Shown in pieces: positions 7,676 to 19,883 of a stretch of 64,000 nt of DNA. Source of the stretch: Myxococcales bacterium (GTDB lineage Bacteria > Myxococcota_A > Polyangia > Haliangiales > Haliangiaceae); the NCBI GenBank assembly GCA_028287135.1, contig JAQBQE010000032.1, forward strand, positions 1 to 64,000, in the 5' to 3' direction. Position 1 is the first letter of the stretch. The number at the start of each line of letters is the position of its first letter. The notes beneath the pieces are model-generated. The model worked only from the letters and a program-made list of their open reading frames with translations, had not been told where the DNA came from and did no database searches. The position numbers were made by a program, and so were the translations under genes.

Positions 7676-8527
7676 ATGAGCGAGGACGTCGCGACCCTGC
7701 TGGTGTCCTGCCCTGATCGCAAGGGGCTCGTTGCATCCCTGGCGCAGGTGCTGTACGGCCACGGAGCGAACATCCTCGATTCGGATCAGCACTCCGATCC
7801 GATCGCGTCGATGTTCTTCCAGCGCCTGCGCTTCGATCTGTCATCGCTGACCACCGACCGCACCTCGCTCGAGAACGGGATCCGCGAGGTCGGGGAGCGG
7901 TTCGGGATGGACTGGAAGCTGTCGTACGGCAACCGCGTGCGCAGGATCGCGATCTTCGCGTCGAAGCAGGAGCACTGCCTGTACGACCTGCTGCTGCGCC
8001 ATCGCGCCGGCGAGCTCGCGTGCGAGATCGCGATGGTGATCTCCAATCATCCTGACGCCGGGCCGATCGCGGCGCACTTCGGGATCCCGTTTCACCACCT
8101 GCCGGTGACCGCGGAGACCAAGGACCACGCGGAGGCGGCCGCGATCGAGCTGACGTCGAGCCTCGATCTGATCGTGCTTGCTCGCTACATGCAGATCCTG
8201 TCGCCGGCATTCGTCGCGCGGTTCCCATCGCGGATCATCAACATCCACCACTCGTTCTTGCCGGCGTTCGTCGGCGTCAATCCGTACAAGCAGGCCTACG
8301 AGAAGGGCGTCAAGCTGATCGGCGCGACCAGCCACTACGTGACCGCGGATCTCGATCAGGGACCGATCATCGAGCAGGCGGTGATCCGCTCGACCCATCG
8401 CGACCTGGTCGAAGATCTCGTGCGCAAGGGCCGCGATCTCGAGAAGCAGGTCCTCGCCCACGCCGTCCGCTGTCACCTCGAGGATCGGATTCTCGTGTAC
8501 GCCGGCAAGACCGTCGTGTTCGACTGA
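7676..8527 (+). CDS. purU: Formyltetrahydrofolate deformylase
   Basis: This 283-residue enzyme hydrolyses 10-formyl-THF to THF and formate, balancing one-carbon pools and feeding formate to purine synthesis. Residues 1-85 form an ACT-type domain (VSCPDRKGLVASLAQVLYGH), and the remainder is a formyltransferase-like fold. The catalytic signature region is clear: ARYMQIL, then INIHHSFLPAFVG with the active-site histidine, then GATSHYVTADLDQGPII with the conserved aspartate. Length and order match PurU rather than PurN. The gene starts at ATG 7676 and stands alone, divergent from a lipoprotein gene. Confidence 0.93.
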   Translation: MSEDVATLLVSCPDRKGLVASLAQVLYGHGANILDSDQHSDPIASMFFQRLRFDLSSLTTDRTSLENGIREVGERFGMDWKLSYGNRVRRIAIFASKQEHCLYDLLLRHRAGELACEIAMVISNHPDAGPIAAHFGIPFHHLPVTAETKDHAEAAAIELTSSLDLIVLARYMQILSPAFVARFPSRIINIHHSFLPAFVGVNPYKQAYEKGVKLIGATSHYVTADLDQGPIIEQAVIRSTHRDLVEDLVRKGRDLEKQVLAHAVRCHLEDRILVYAGKTVVFD

Positions 8528-8859
8528 CTCCGAAAATGTGCCGAGCCCCGACGGGGTAGGTCAGGGGCCCGGCCGCCCGCTGCACACGGGCGTAGACGAT
8601 CCGTAGAAAAGCAAACGCCGTACCCGATGCGGATGCGGCTGCTACCGAGGGTGGTTGTCGCGCGCGCTGCCGCGAGCGCGGATTCCATCGAGCCCCGGCC
8701 GCCGCACGAGACCGCCGCGCGCGGCACGCATCGCGCACATCGGCACAGTGCGCGCTGATGCGTCACCACGACCGGGTAGTCGAATCTCCGTGTCAGAAAG
8801 GCAGCTTGAAGCCCGCTTCAGTACCCCGCCTCGGGGACGGGGCGTACCATCAGGCCGCT
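8528..8859 (+). other. Non-coding stretch between purU and the next gene
   Basis: About 330 nt without a convincing gene. Just after purU there is a short GC hairpin (CCCCGACGGGG) without a T tract. Open frames here on either strand are short and Arg-rich. If the downstream gene instead starts at ATG 8758, the gap shrinks to 230 nt. Confidence 0.5.
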
Positions 8860-10056
8860 GTGCCTCATCGCGTCGAGACCGACATCAAGGTTCAACGTTT
8901 CGGCTTCGCGGGCGACGATCAGGGCCGCAGGCTCCTGTTCCCCCGCGCCGAGTCCCACAACATCGAGGGCCGCAGTGGTGCGGTCGGCTACGGCGTCGCC
9001 GACTGCATCTTCGACGGGCTCGAGGGTCGGCTCGATACGCTGCGCTGGACCGCCGACGCGGCGTCGCTCGGCAATGCGTGGATCCGCGACGACAACGGCC
9101 GGTTCGAGATGGCGGTCGACCGCATCGAGATGTCCCACGGGCTCATGCTGACGCGCGCCGAGAGCGGCGTCGAGCTCGTCGCCCCGCACGTCTCGCTCTC
9201 GGAGATGAAGCTGTCGGTCAAGGGACCGTTCGGCCGCGGCGCGAACGCACCGTCTCCAGCTCCGGCGCCGCTCGAGCCCGAGAAGCTGCGCCAGGACAAG
9301 TTGCGGTTCCTCGACAGCCTGTCGGGTCAGATCAACCTGACCGTCAAGGTCGTCCTCGATCTGCCGGTGATCAAGAAGCGCACGCTCGATCAGAAGCTCC
9401 AGGTTCCGGTCCAGGAAGGCAGCCTCGACTTCCGCGCCCTCGAGAACAGCCTCGACTGGCTCGAAGGCGCGTTCCTCGACATCAACCACGAGAAGGATCA
9501 CCTCGCGCTCAAGTGGAAGGTCCCGATCTTCGGCGGTGGCCGCGAGCTGGTCACGTGGAAGCTCGATGCCGAGGCCGAGACCCTCGCCTCCTTCGGTCGC
9601 GTCCCGGTGCGCTCGCTCGCCGACTACCGGTTCCGCAAGCAGCGGCCCACGCTGACCGGGATGATGCGCGATGACGACAAGCGGAAGACGCTGCAGTCGC
9701 TGACCGTCGAGGCGATCGACATCGCGCTGTCGTTGCTCGCGCCGCGCTCGCTCGAGGTCGGCGGTGGCCTGATCATGTTCGGTGGCGAGGATCAGCCCGG
9801 GATGGTCGATCTGCGGGTCACCGGCGGGATCTCGAACCACGGACCGGGCGCGCTGAGCGGTGCGATCGGCAGCGTCGACACCACGATCAAGGATCTCCGC
9901 CTCGGCCCCGTGCTGCTGACCGCGGACCGCCTCCACTTCGACGGCCTCGATCAGCTCGAGGTCACGTTCGATGGGTTCAGCCCGTCGATGGTGACCATGG
10001 TCGTGCATCGGGTCACGGCGACGAACCTCGCGATGCGGCTCGGCGGCACGCGCTGA
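8860..10056 (+). CDS. Hypothetical protein, beta-rich (about 398 aa)
   Basis: A large protein of unknown family. It consists of alternating hydrophobic/charged stretches typical of extended beta structure (for example MSHGLMLTRAESGVELVAPHVSLSEMKLSVKG), with repeated lines built around L, V and D. This is somewhat reminiscent of AsmA-like or lipid-transfer proteins, but no motif proves it. No N-terminal signal is evident. GTG 8860 is chosen because TACCAT sits 9 nt upstream and AGG 5 nt upstream. An ATG at 8758 would add 34 poorly ordered residues. It converges with fumC. Confidence 0.65.
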   Translation: MPHRVETDIKVQRFGFAGDDQGRRLLFPRAESHNIEGRSGAVGYGVADCIFDGLEGRLDTLRWTADAASLGNAWIRDDNGRFEMAVDRIEMSHGLMLTRAESGVELVAPHVSLSEMKLSVKGPFGRGANAPSPAPAPLEPEKLRQDKLRFLDSLSGQINLTVKVVLDLPVIKKRTLDQKLQVPVQEGSLDFRALENSLDWLEGAFLDINHEKDHLALKWKVPIFGGGRELVTWKLDAEAETLASFGRVPVRSLADYRFRKQRPTLTGMMRDDDKRKTLQSLTVEAIDIALSLLAPRSLEVGGGLIMFGGEDQPGMVDLRVTGGISNHGPGALSGAIGSVDTTIKDLRLGPVLLTADRLHFDGLDQLEVTFDGFSPSMVTMVVHRVTATNLAMRLGGTR

Positions 10057-10059
10057 CGC

Positions 10060-11448
10060 TCAGCCCGGCCGCGTCATGTCCGCGGGTTTGACCCACGCAT
10101 CGAACTGCTCGGGCGTCACGTAGCCGAGCTCGATCGCCGACTCCCGCAGGTTCGTGCCGTGCTGATGAGCGTGCTTGGCGATCTTCGCCGCCTTGTCGTA
10201 GCCGATGTGGGGCGCGAGCGCGGTCACCAGCATCAGGCTGCCGTCGAGCTTGCGCTGGATCTCTGCCCTCACCGGCTCGATCCCTCGCGCACAGTGCTCG
10301 TCGAACGACGCACACGCATCACCGAGCAGCCGGATCGATTGCAGCGCGTTGTGCGCGATCATCGGCTTGAACACGTTGAGCTCGAAGTTGCCCATCGCGC
10401 CGCCGATCGAGATCGCGACGTCATTGCCCATCACCTGAGCACACACCATCGTCATGGCCTCGGCCTGGGTCGGATTGACCTTGCCCGGCATGATCGAGCT
10501 GCCCGGCTCGTTCTCGGGAATCGCCAGCTCCCCGAGCCCGCTGCGCGGCCCACTCGCGAGCCAGCGCACGTCGTTGGCGATCTTCATCAGGCTGGTCGCC
10601 AGCGTCTTGATCGCGCCATGGCACGCGACGATCGCATCGTGCGACGCCAGCGCGGCGAACTTGTTGTTCGCCGTGACGAACGGCCGACCCGTGAGCTGCG
10701 CGATCTTCGCGGCCACCCGCTCGGCGAACTGCGGATGGCTGTTGAGCCCGGTGCCGACCGCCGTCCCGCCCTGCGCCAGCTCGTACAGCGCGGGCAGCGT
10801 CGCGCGGATCGCCGAGATCCCGTGATCGATCTGCGCGACCCAGCCGCTGATCTCCTGGCCGAGGGTCAGCGGCGTCGCGTCCTGGAGGTGCGTGCGGCCG
10901 ATCTTGACGATGTCGGCGAACGCCTCCGCCTTGGCCGCGAGGGTCTGGCGCAGCTGCATCGCGGCCGGCAGTAACCCCGCGTCGATCCGCGCCGCGATCG
11001 CGATGTGCATCGCCGTCGGGAACACGTCGTTCGAGCTCTGCGACATGTTCACGTGATCGTTCGGATGCACCGGCTTCTTCGAGCCGCGCGCACCACCGGC
11101 GAGCTCGATCGCGCGGTTCGAGATCACCTCGTTGACGTTCATGTTCGTCTGCGTGCCGCTGCCGGTCTGCCACACCGCGAGCGGGAACTCGCCGTCGTGA
11201 CCGCCGTTGACGACCTCGTCGGCCGCCTGAGCGATCAGCGTCGCGAGCTCCGCCGGCAGCAAGCCCAGATCCTGGTTGACCTGCGCCGCCGCCTTCTTGA
11301 TCGTCGCGAGCGCGCTGATCAGCTCGCGCGGCATCTTCTCGACGCCGATCCGGAAGTTCTCGAGCGAGCGCTGCGTCTGGGCGCCCCAGTACCGAGCCTC
11401 GTCGACCTCGACGCTGCCCATGCTGTCGGACTCGTTGCGGCTCGTCAT
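10060..11448 (-). CDS. fumC: Fumarate hydratase class II
   Basis: A 462-residue cytoplasmic TCA-cycle enzyme that interconverts fumarate and malate without an iron-sulfur cluster. The superfamily signature [17 protein letters not shown] is intact and holds the catalytic serine loop. Also visible are the substrate-binding regions [30 protein letters not shown] and [16 protein letters not shown] with the catalytic histidine. Length is normal for FumC, and the NEV and THLQD motifs distinguish it from aspartase or argininosuccinate lyase. It starts at ATG 11448, 36 nt after the TPR gene ends, so it may be cotranscribed with it. Confidence 0.95.
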   Translation of the reverse strand: MTSRNESDSMGSVEVDEARYWGAQTQRSLENFRIGVEKMPRELISALATIKKAAAQVNQDLGLLPAELATLIAQAADEVVNGGHDGEFPLAVWQTGSGTQTNMNVNEVISNRAIELAGGARGSKKPVHPNDHVNMSQSSNDVFPTAMHIAIAARIDAGLLPAAMQLRQTLAAKAEAFADIVKIGRTHLQDATPLTLGQEISGWVAQIDHGISAIRATLPALYELAQGGTAVGTGLNSHPQFAERVAAKIAQLTGRPFVTANNKFAALASHDAIVACHGAIKTLATSLMKIANDVRWLASGPRSGLGELAIPENEPGSSIMPGKVNPTQAEAMTMVCAQVMGNDVAISIGGAMGNFELNVFKPMIAHNALQSIRLLGDACASFDEHCARGIEPVRAEIQRKLDGSLMLVTALAPHIGYDKAAKIAKHAHQHGTNLRESAIELGYVTPEQFDAWVKPADMTRPG

Positions 11449-11484
11449 GAGCCAGGCTTACCACCTACGGCGAGGCGAACGAGA

Positions 11485-14484
11485 TCAGATATCGTCGTCG
11501 GTGTGCTGCGCGTGGCCGCCCTGGGCCCGCAGATGCGCGACGCGCTGGTTGACGTCCGCGAAGCCAGGGTCGCGCTTGAGCACCATCTCGAAGTAGTACA
11601 GCGCCTCGCCGATGTCACCGATCGTCTCGTAGGTGACAGCAATCTCGTAATACAGCGACTGCCGCTCGCGATCGGAGGGCTCCGCGTGGAGGCCCTGCTT
11701 GAACTGGTGGATCGCCTCGGACGAGTTGCCCTGCTCGCGATGGCAGAGGCCGATCATCACGCGGCAACCGACCTCGCGGCCGGGCGCACGCACGGCCTTC
11801 TCGAAGGCCTTGATGGCCTCGTCCATCAACCCCATCTCCTTGTACGCGAGGCCGAGATCGTAGTGCGTCTCGGCATCGCTCTCGTCGACGGGCTTCTCGA
11901 GCATGACCGTCGGGCCGCGCTTCTTCTTGTGCGGAGCCTCGGGTACCGGTTCGACCTCCTCGAGATCGTCCATCTCGACTTCTTCGATCTCGTCGAGATC
12001 GAGCGCCTCGTCGGCACCGACGGTCGGCATCTCCTGCTCGATCGAATCGTGGGCGACCTCGATCGGCTCCTCGACGCCGCCCATCAGCATCTCGATGTCG
12101 CGCAGCTTGTTGAGGATCAGCGGATGGTTCGGATAGCGCTCGAGCAGGACGTGGAGGACGTCGACGGCCTCGGGGTACATGCCCTGCCCCGAGTAGAAGT
12201 CGGCCTCGTCGAGATCGTCCTCGACCAGGCTCTCCGCGCGCGGCTGCTCGACGACACCGTCGTCGTACTCGTGACCGCTGGTATCGACCGCGTGGGACTG
12301 CGTCGGATCGTACGGCGGCGTCTGCACGGCCTCGGTGCCGTACGGGTCGTAGCTACCGGAGACGGAGAGCGCGTCGTCGGACGGATCGTAGCCGGCGCTC
12401 GTGGTGTCACCGACCGCGGGGAGATCGGTCTCCTCGAAGCCGTTGACGTCGACCGGCTGGGTGCTGCCGGGAACGCCCATGTCGAACCGGCGCGCCTCGT
12501 CGGGATCGAACGGCAGATCCTCGCCGTCGGGTCCGGTGTGCGCGAGCTCGGCGGCCACCTCGGAATCGATCTCGTCGCCGATCTCGCCGTCATCGAGCTG
12601 CCGATCGACCGCATACGCGGGGTCGTACTGCTCGCCGGGCACCGCGCGCGCGAGCGCCTCGGCATGCGCCGGGGACATCTGGCGCGTCGACTGCGACGGC
12701 GATGGCTCGAACTCGAGATCGAAGTTCTGATCGTTCGGGCGCTGCGGTGGCCGGCTCGGCGCCGGGCTGCCGTGCGCCACGCGACCGACCAGCTCGTGCG
12801 CATCGAAGTCATCGACGGAGTCGCGCGATGCGGGACTGCCGCCACGTGCGATCCCCATCGGACGCTGACCACCGCCGCGCGGTCCGTCGTCGAGCGCGAG
12901 CTCGTCGGGATCCGCTTCGACCGCGGCAACGCCGCCACCGGCCGACAGCCCGTACTCGACCTCGGCAGACACCGAGCTCATCCGCGCCACGCGCAGACGG
13001 AACCGCCGCGCGAGCTCGAACGCACCGGTGTGCGTGCCGTTGATCGCGAGCAGCTCCTGGAGATACGACTCGGCGCGATCCGGATCTGCCGGCGCGACGA
13101 CCTCGGCGAGCTTCAGCAGCTCGACCTCGGCTTCCTGCTCGCGACCCTGCGAGACGAAGATGTCCTTGAGCCGCTCGTGCGCCTCGACGTTCTCCGGATC
13201 GAGCGTGAACACGCGGCGCAGGTGATCGACGGCCTTCTGGTGGAGGCCGTACTTCACGTAGACATCGGTCTCGGCGAGGATCTTCGAGATCTCCTCGGCG
13301 TGACGCTCGCCCGCCGCGGACGTCTGCCGCGGATCCGGTGCAGGCTCCATGTCGGCCGAGAAGTCGGCATCGTCGTACTCGGGCAGCGCAAAGTCGACGC
13401 CCGACAGGCTCTGCTCGTCGACGAGCGGCATCGAGCCGGTCATGTTCGCAGCCGGGCTGCGGAACGCCGGAAGATCGGTCGTGATGTTGAACTTCGCGTT
13501 CTCCGTCGCAGATTTGACGGCGATCGGCAGCGGCGTCGACGCGCGCACCGGCGGCGCGGGCGGACGTACCGCAGGCACCGGCGTCGCGGCGGCCGGTCCG
13601 AGGAACTCCATCGCGTCCGGATCCTTCGGGACGAACTCGAGGATCTTGCGGAACACCTCGCCCGCCTTGTCCTTCTGCTTGTTCTCGGTGTGAACGCGCG
13701 CGAGCTCCTTGAGCACGCTGACGGTCTTGGCCTTCTGGTCGAGCGCCTGGAAGGCCTGCGCGAGCAGACCGAGCGTCTCGACGTCGCGCGGGTCCGCCTT
13801 GAAGCACGCCTGCAGCTTCTGCAGCGCACGGCGCGGATCGTTGCGGCGCAGATAGAGGCCCGCGAGCTCGCGGTTCAGCGAATGATTATCCGGCTTGTGC
13901 CAGAGCAGACGCTCCGCGACCTTGAGGAAGTCGTCCTGGCGTCCCTGCCGGCGCAGCTGCTCGCACGCGACCTGGAACTCGTTCGCCGCGTCCTCGACGA
14001 TGCCTTCCTTCGAGTACAGCTCCGCGAGCTTGATGCGCGTCGCGATGTTCTCGGGATCGAGATCGACGAGCTTCTTGACCGTCGCGAGCGCTTCCTTCGT
14101 GTTGCCTTCGCGATGGAAATGCGCGGCCACCGACTCGAAGTGCTGCATCGCATCGGACATCAAGCCGAGCTGGCGATAGAGCTCGGCGAGCTTCAGGATC
14201 ACGTCGACGAGACGCGGATCGAGCTTGAGGATCTGCTTGTAGACCGCGACCGCTTTGAGGAAGAAACCTTGCTCGTGATAGAAGCGCGCGACCTTGAGAT
14301 AGGTCTCGATCGCGTCCTGCTTCGCACCCTTCTTCGCGTAGAGGTCGCCGATCTTGAGCCACACGCGGACGTCCTTCGGATCCTCGTGGACGATCCGCAG
14401 GTACTCCTTCACGGCCTTGTCGATCTGTCCCTTGTCGACAAATTTGCGCGCCGCATCCATGACCTTTTCTTTGTTGAAGGCCAC
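11485..14484 (-). CDS. Large TPR-repeat protein (999 aa)
   Basis: The N-terminal ~290 residues are a continuous array of tetratricopeptide repeats (for example VWLKIGDLYAKKGAKQDAIE, LKLAELYRQLGLMSDAM and IKLAELYSKEGIVEDAA). A short second TPR block lies around residues 400-500 and a third near the C-terminus (ALYYFEMVLKRDPGFADVNQ). The blocks are joined by long acidic, low-complexity linkers rich in Asp, Glu, Pro and Tyr. No signal peptide is visible, so it is probably a cytoplasmic scaffold. Its partners are unknown; proximity to pil, roadblock and acc genes hints at cell polarity or motility but does not prove it. A strong promoter lies upstream. It starts at ATG 14484. Confidence 0.85.
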   Translation of the reverse strand: MAFNKEKVMDAARKFVDKGQIDKAVKEYLRIVHEDPKDVRVWLKIGDLYAKKGAKQDAIETYLKVARFYHEQGFFLKAVAVYKQILKLDPRLVDVILKLAELYRQLGLMSDAMQHFESVAAHFHREGNTKEALATVKKLVDLDPENIATRIKLAELYSKEGIVEDAANEFQVACEQLRRQGRQDDFLKVAERLLWHKPDNHSLNRELAGLYLRRNDPRRALQKLQACFKADPRDVETLGLLAQAFQALDQKAKTVSVLKELARVHTENKQKDKAGEVFRKILEFVPKDPDAMEFLGPAAATPVPAVRPPAPPVRASTPLPIAVKSATENAKFNITTDLPAFRSPAANMTGSMPLVDEQSLSGVDFALPEYDDADFSADMEPAPDPRQTSAAGERHAEEISKILAETDVYVKYGLHQKAVDHLRRVFTLDPENVEAHERLKDIFVSQGREQEAEVELLKLAEVVAPADPDRAESYLQELLAINGTHTGAFELARRFRLRVARMSSVSAEVEYGLSAGGGVAAVEADPDELALDDGPRGGGQRPMGIARGGSPASRDSVDDFDAHELVGRVAHGSPAPSRPPQRPNDQNFDLEFEPSPSQSTRQMSPAHAEALARAVPGEQYDPAYAVDRQLDDGEIGDEIDSEVAAELAHTGPDGEDLPFDPDEARRFDMGVPGSTQPVDVNGFEETDLPAVGDTTSAGYDPSDDALSVSGSYDPYGTEAVQTPPYDPTQSHAVDTSGHEYDDGVVEQPRAESLVEDDLDEADFYSGQGMYPEAVDVLHVLLERYPNHPLILNKLRDIEMLMGGVEEPIEVAHDSIEQEMPTVGADEALDLDEIEEVEMDDLEEVEPVPEAPHKKKRGPTVMLEKPVDESDAETHYDLGLAYKEMGLMDEAIKAFEKAVRAPGREVGCRVMIGLCHREQGNSSEAIHQFKQGLHAEPSDRERQSLYYEIAVTYETIGDIGEALYYFEMVLKRDPGFADVNQRVAHLRAQGGHAQHTDDDI

Positions 14485-14566
14485 GGTCTTACTGAGGGCT
14501 CCTGGTGCGGCGCATCACAGGTGAATGAGTACAGGGCACACGGAAATATGCCCCGGCATCGGGAAA

Positions 14567-14596
14567 ATCATACGGACCGGCGCGCCAGTGGGTCAA
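14567..14596 (-). promoter_or_regulatory. Strong sigma-70 promoter upstream of the TPR gene
   Basis: On the minus strand TTGACC (14596-14591) and TATGAT (14572-14567) are separated by 18 nt. This is one of the best consensus matches in the window. Transcription would start near 14560, leaving a leader of about 75 nt before ATG 14484. It would let the TPR and fumC genes be expressed independently of the upstream acc genes. Confidence 0.6.
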
Positions 14597-14697
14597 GGAA
14601 AAGCACGAGCATTTCCCGAGCGTTGCGCCGCGGCCCGCGCACATGTGATCAGCGGTCGGCAGGTACGAGTTTCTGCTGGGCGGCGCTGTACGTCCGC

Positions 14698-16053
<1,356 letters not shown>

Positions 16054-16057
16054 CGCT

Positions 16058-16541
<484 letters not shown>

Positions 16542-16570
<29 letters not shown>

Positions 16571-17036
16571 CGCGAACGGTAGCTTCCACATGCGACAGGG
16601 CCGCGTCCAGTCCCAGGTAGTAGCTTTGTGCACCAAAGCCGCAGATCTGCCCGATGCACTTCGGGGCGGTGATCGATTCGTGCCGGAAAGGCTCGCGCGC
16701 GTGGATGTTCGAGAGATGGACTTCGATCGCGGGCAGACCGACCGCCTCGATCGCATCCCGGATCGCGACGGAGGTATGGGTATAGCCGCCGGGGTTGATC
16801 ACGATCGCGTCCGCCCAGCCGCGGGCGCGCTGGATCAGGTCGACCAGCTTGCCCTCGATGTTGGTTTGCGCGCTGCGCAGGACGGCTCCCCGCGCCTGGG
16901 CGCGATGGGCCAGCTCGCGGTCGATCTCGGCGAGCGTCGTCGTGCCGTAGACCGCGGGCTCCCGTGTCCCGAGCAAGTTGAGGTTCGGCCCGTGGAGGAC
17001 CTGGATCCGCGGCGCGCGGGCGCGGGCGCGGGCCAC
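16542..17036 (-). CDS. aroQ: 3-dehydroquinate dehydratase, type II
   Basis: A 164-residue enzyme for step three of the shikimate pathway (3-dehydroquinate to 3-dehydroshikimate). The type II signature [14 protein letters not shown] with its catalytic tyrosine (AVYG), the [15 protein letters not shown] loop and [14 protein letters not shown] with the general-acid histidine are all present. It starts at GTG 17036, immediately after the TAA of the roadblock gene. Its 3' end overlaps accB by 29 nt. With aroKB upstream, it places three shikimate steps in one block. Confidence 0.95.
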
Positions 17037-17393
<357 letters not shown>

Positions 17394-17462
17394 GGGCCAC
17401 CTTCCCAACGACGTTACTAGACCGCTGCCGACCTGCGCCAGCCCGCGAGCCAGCTGATTAAC

Positions 17463-18218
17463 TTACTGCGCCGCCGCAGCGACGGTGGCGGGGCAGATGA
17501 CCTCGTCGTTCAGGCGGCAGCAGTCTGCGCTGCCATCCTGGAACGGATTACAGGCGTTGCCCGGGCGGGGCACCGTGCCGGCCGGCAGCGGGCATGCGCC
17601 GAGCTCGTTCACGACGCAGTCGTTGCAGATCGTGATCGGGAACTGGAACTCCTGGCTCGTGATCTCGGAGCCCGACATGTCGCCGTAGACGACCACGCTC
17701 GCGATCACCTCGGTGCGGAACGAGGGCGCATCGGCGGCCAGGATCCCGGCGCCCTTCGCCATCACGATCTGATCGAGCAACGCCGGCGTGATCACATCGA
17801 GCTCGCCGGTCGCGATCCCACCGTTGGGCGGCAGGGGCGCCGTGAACAGCGCGGAGAACTTCATGACACCGCTCGCGCGCAACGACTCCTGCTGCGCGGC
17901 GGAGAGCACGGTCTCGTCGGGGATCCTCAGATTGACGCGGGCCCCGCGCATGATGATGGTGCGGGCTTCCTGTTGCCCGGCGCTCGCCGTCACGCGGCTC
18001 ACCATCTGCGGGTGAAGCGCGTAGCTGGTCGTCGCATGGATGGAATACGTCCCGTGCGAGAGGAAGGCGGCGCCCTCATCGGCAGTGAACGTGCAACTTG
18101 CGCTGGCGGCGACGTTCTTCGTTACGAAGATGCCCTCGTCGCCATTGTCGGCGGCACAGGCGCCGAGCGCGGCCGCGAGCGTGAAGCATGCGGCAGGGAT
18201 GGTGAGCGAGCGGTACAT
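17463..18218 (-). CDS. Putative lipoprotein with Cys-rich C-terminus (251 aa)
   Basis: MYRSLTIPAACFTLAAALGACAAD is a lipoprotein signal with lipobox LGAC. The central part is beta-rich. The last 60 residues contain seven cysteines (TICNDCVVNELGAC, NACNPF, DCCRL, ICPA) likely to form disulfides. The family is unknown. ATG 18218 has a strong GGAGGA Shine-Dalgarno sequence 5 nt upstream; the longer frame to 18245 overlaps aroKB and is less likely. The gene starts 24 nt after aroKB and is probably in that operon. Confidence 0.75.
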   Translation of the reverse strand: MYRSLTIPAACFTLAAALGACAADNGDEGIFVTKNVAASASCTFTADEGAAFLSHGTYSIHATTSYALHPQMVSRVTASAGQQEARTIIMRGARVNLRIPDETVLSAAQQESLRASGVMKFSALFTAPLPPNGGIATGELDVITPALLDQIVMAKGAGILAADAPSFRTEVIASVVVYGDMSGSEITSQEFQFPITICNDCVVNELGACPLPAGTVPRPGNACNPFQDGSADCCRLNDEVICPATVAAAAQ

Positions 18219-18241
18219 AGTTCCTCCGAGGAGAAATCGTA

Positions 18242-19837
18242 TCAAGCCGTTGGATCAGGACGCAAAATTCTTCGCACTTCGGTGACACCGATCTCGGTGA
18301 CCTCACACGAGCCCACCTCACGAACGACGATGAATCTCAGATTGGCACCGATGCGCTTCTTGTCGACCTGCACCCGGGCGAGGACGTCGTCGACGAGCCA
18401 GCGGTCCAGATCGGTGGGCAATCCCGAGGATCCGAGGGCCTCGGAGACCTCGTCCGCGAGCTCCGGGCGCGCCCCGGCGACCTGGGACGAGATCCTGCAT
18501 GCGGCGATCAGGCCCAGCCCGACCGCCTCGCCGTGCAGCAAGCCGCCCGCGGAGGCGGACTCGATCGCGTGCCCGATCGTATGGCCGAGGTTCAGGAGGG
18601 CCCGATGGCCGGTCTGCTCGCGCTCGTCCCGGCCGACGATCGCGGCCTTGTACGCGATCGAGCGCTCGATCACATCTCGCATCGCCGCCGGTGGTGGTGC
18701 GTCGTCGGGCCCCGCGGCCCACGCGGCACACGAGGCCACCGCCTTCCACAGGTCGCGCCCGTCGAGCAGCGCGTACTTCCAGAGCTCGCCAAAGCCGGCC
18801 CGACGCTCGCGCCCGGGCAGCGTGCTCAGGGTCGCGAGCCCGCAGGCGACCATGCGGGGCTGCCAGAACGCTCCGACCAGGTTCTTTCCCGCCGGCAGAT
18901 CGACGGCGGTCTTGCCGCCGATCGCGGCGTCGCTCATCGCCACGATCGTCGTCGGGATCTGCACGAACGGGATGCCGCGGTACAAGGTGGCCGCGACGAA
19001 CCCGGCCAGATCGCCGACCACACCGCCACCGAGCGCGACGATCGCAGAGCCGCGATCGAGCCCGCGCTCGACGAGCTCGTTGCACAGCCGCTGATAGACC
19101 GCGAAGTCCTTGCTCGCCTCCCCGGGTTCGATCTCGAGAACGACGACCTCGGGTCCTGCCACCGCGGCGAGCGTCGGCTTCAGCCAGGCGCGCGCGACGT
19201 TGCGGTCGGTGATCACGGCGATCTTCGTCGGGGTGCCGAGCGCCGCGCGGATGGAGGCCGCATCGATCGTGCCGGGAACCACGGTGACCGGATAGCTGCG
19301 GTCGCCGAGCGCCACGATCGTCGCGTCGCGCTGCTGGGCGGGGAGCCGCTGCCAGCTCCGCTCGACCTCCTGCACCGCGCTGACGACCTCGGCGATCGAG
19401 TGCCCCGTGGTGTCGACCACCGCATGGGCCCGGCGATAGATCGGTGCGCGCCTGGCCGCGAGCGTCGCGGCCGCCCCGAGCAAGGGTCGCGGCGGCCCAC
19501 CGGCAGCGCGTCGCTCGGCCTCGCGAACATCGACACCGAGAGCGATCACGAGCCCGGCGGCCCGCATCCGCTCGAGGTTGTCGCCGTGCGCCGCGGCACC
19601 ACCACCGGTCGCGATCACCGGACCATCGGTCGCAGCCGCGATCGCGTCGGCCAGCGCCTGGGCTTCCCGCCGGCGAAACTCCGGCTCGTCGCGCGCGACC
19701 AGGGCCGCCGCCGGCTCGCCGGCCTGTGAGATCACGTCATCGAGATCGACGAACCGGCGCCCGGCGGCCGATGCGACCGCCCGCCCGACCGACGATTTGC
19801 CGGCGGCCATGAACCCGATGAGAAACAGGGGCGTCAT
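18242..19837 (-). CDS. aroKB: Fused shikimate kinase / 3-dehydroquinate synthase
   Basis: A 531-residue bifunctional protein. Residues 1-165 are shikimate kinase: Walker A GFMAAGKSS with K14, the DLDD metal/substrate motif near 31-34, the GGGAA loop near 77-81, and the lid PPRPLL. Residues 170-531 are 3-dehydroquinate synthase: the NAD-binding VALGGGVVGDLAGFVAA, PTTIVAMSDAAIGGKTAVD with metal ligands, and LLNLGHTIGHAIE. These are two shikimate-pathway steps, on one chain. The gene follows pilQ, matching the pilMNOPQ-aroK-aroB order known in gammaproteobacteria, but with the two aro genes joined. TACGCT lies 8 nt before ATG 19837, hinting at its own leaderless transcript. Confidence 0.93.
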   Translation of the reverse strand: MTPLFLIGFMAAGKSSVGRAVASAAGRRFVDLDDVISQAGEPAAALVARDEPEFRRREAQALADAIAAATDGPVIATGGGAAAHGDNLERMRAAGLVIALGVDVREAERRAAGGPPRPLLGAAATLAARRAPIYRRAHAVVDTTGHSIAEVVSAVQEVERSWQRLPAQQRDATIVALGDRSYPVTVVPGTIDAASIRAALGTPTKIAVITDRNVARAWLKPTLAAVAGPEVVVLEIEPGEASKDFAVYQRLCNELVERGLDRGSAIVALGGGVVGDLAGFVAATLYRGIPFVQIPTTIVAMSDAAIGGKTAVDLPAGKNLVGAFWQPRMVACGLATLSTLPGRERRAGFGELWKYALLDGRDLWKAVASCAAWAAGPDDAPPPAAMRDVIERSIAYKAAIVGRDEREQTGHRALLNLGHTIGHAIESASAGGLLHGEAVGLGLIAACRISSQVAGARPELADEVSEALGSSGLPTDLDRWLVDDVLARVQVDKKRIGANLRFIVVREVGSCEVTEIGVTEVRRILRPDPTA

Positions 19838-19845
19838 CGATGTGA

Positions 19846-19851
19846 AGCGTA
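19846..19851 (-). promoter_or_regulatory. TANNNT -10-like element before aroKB
   Basis: TACGCT on the minus strand lies 8 nt upstream of ATG 19837. If it is functional, aroKB can be transcribed separately from the pil genes. No -35 match is seen. Confidence 0.4.
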
Positions 19852-19883
19852 GCGCCTTCGTCGGGCGAGGACGCCACCCTCGC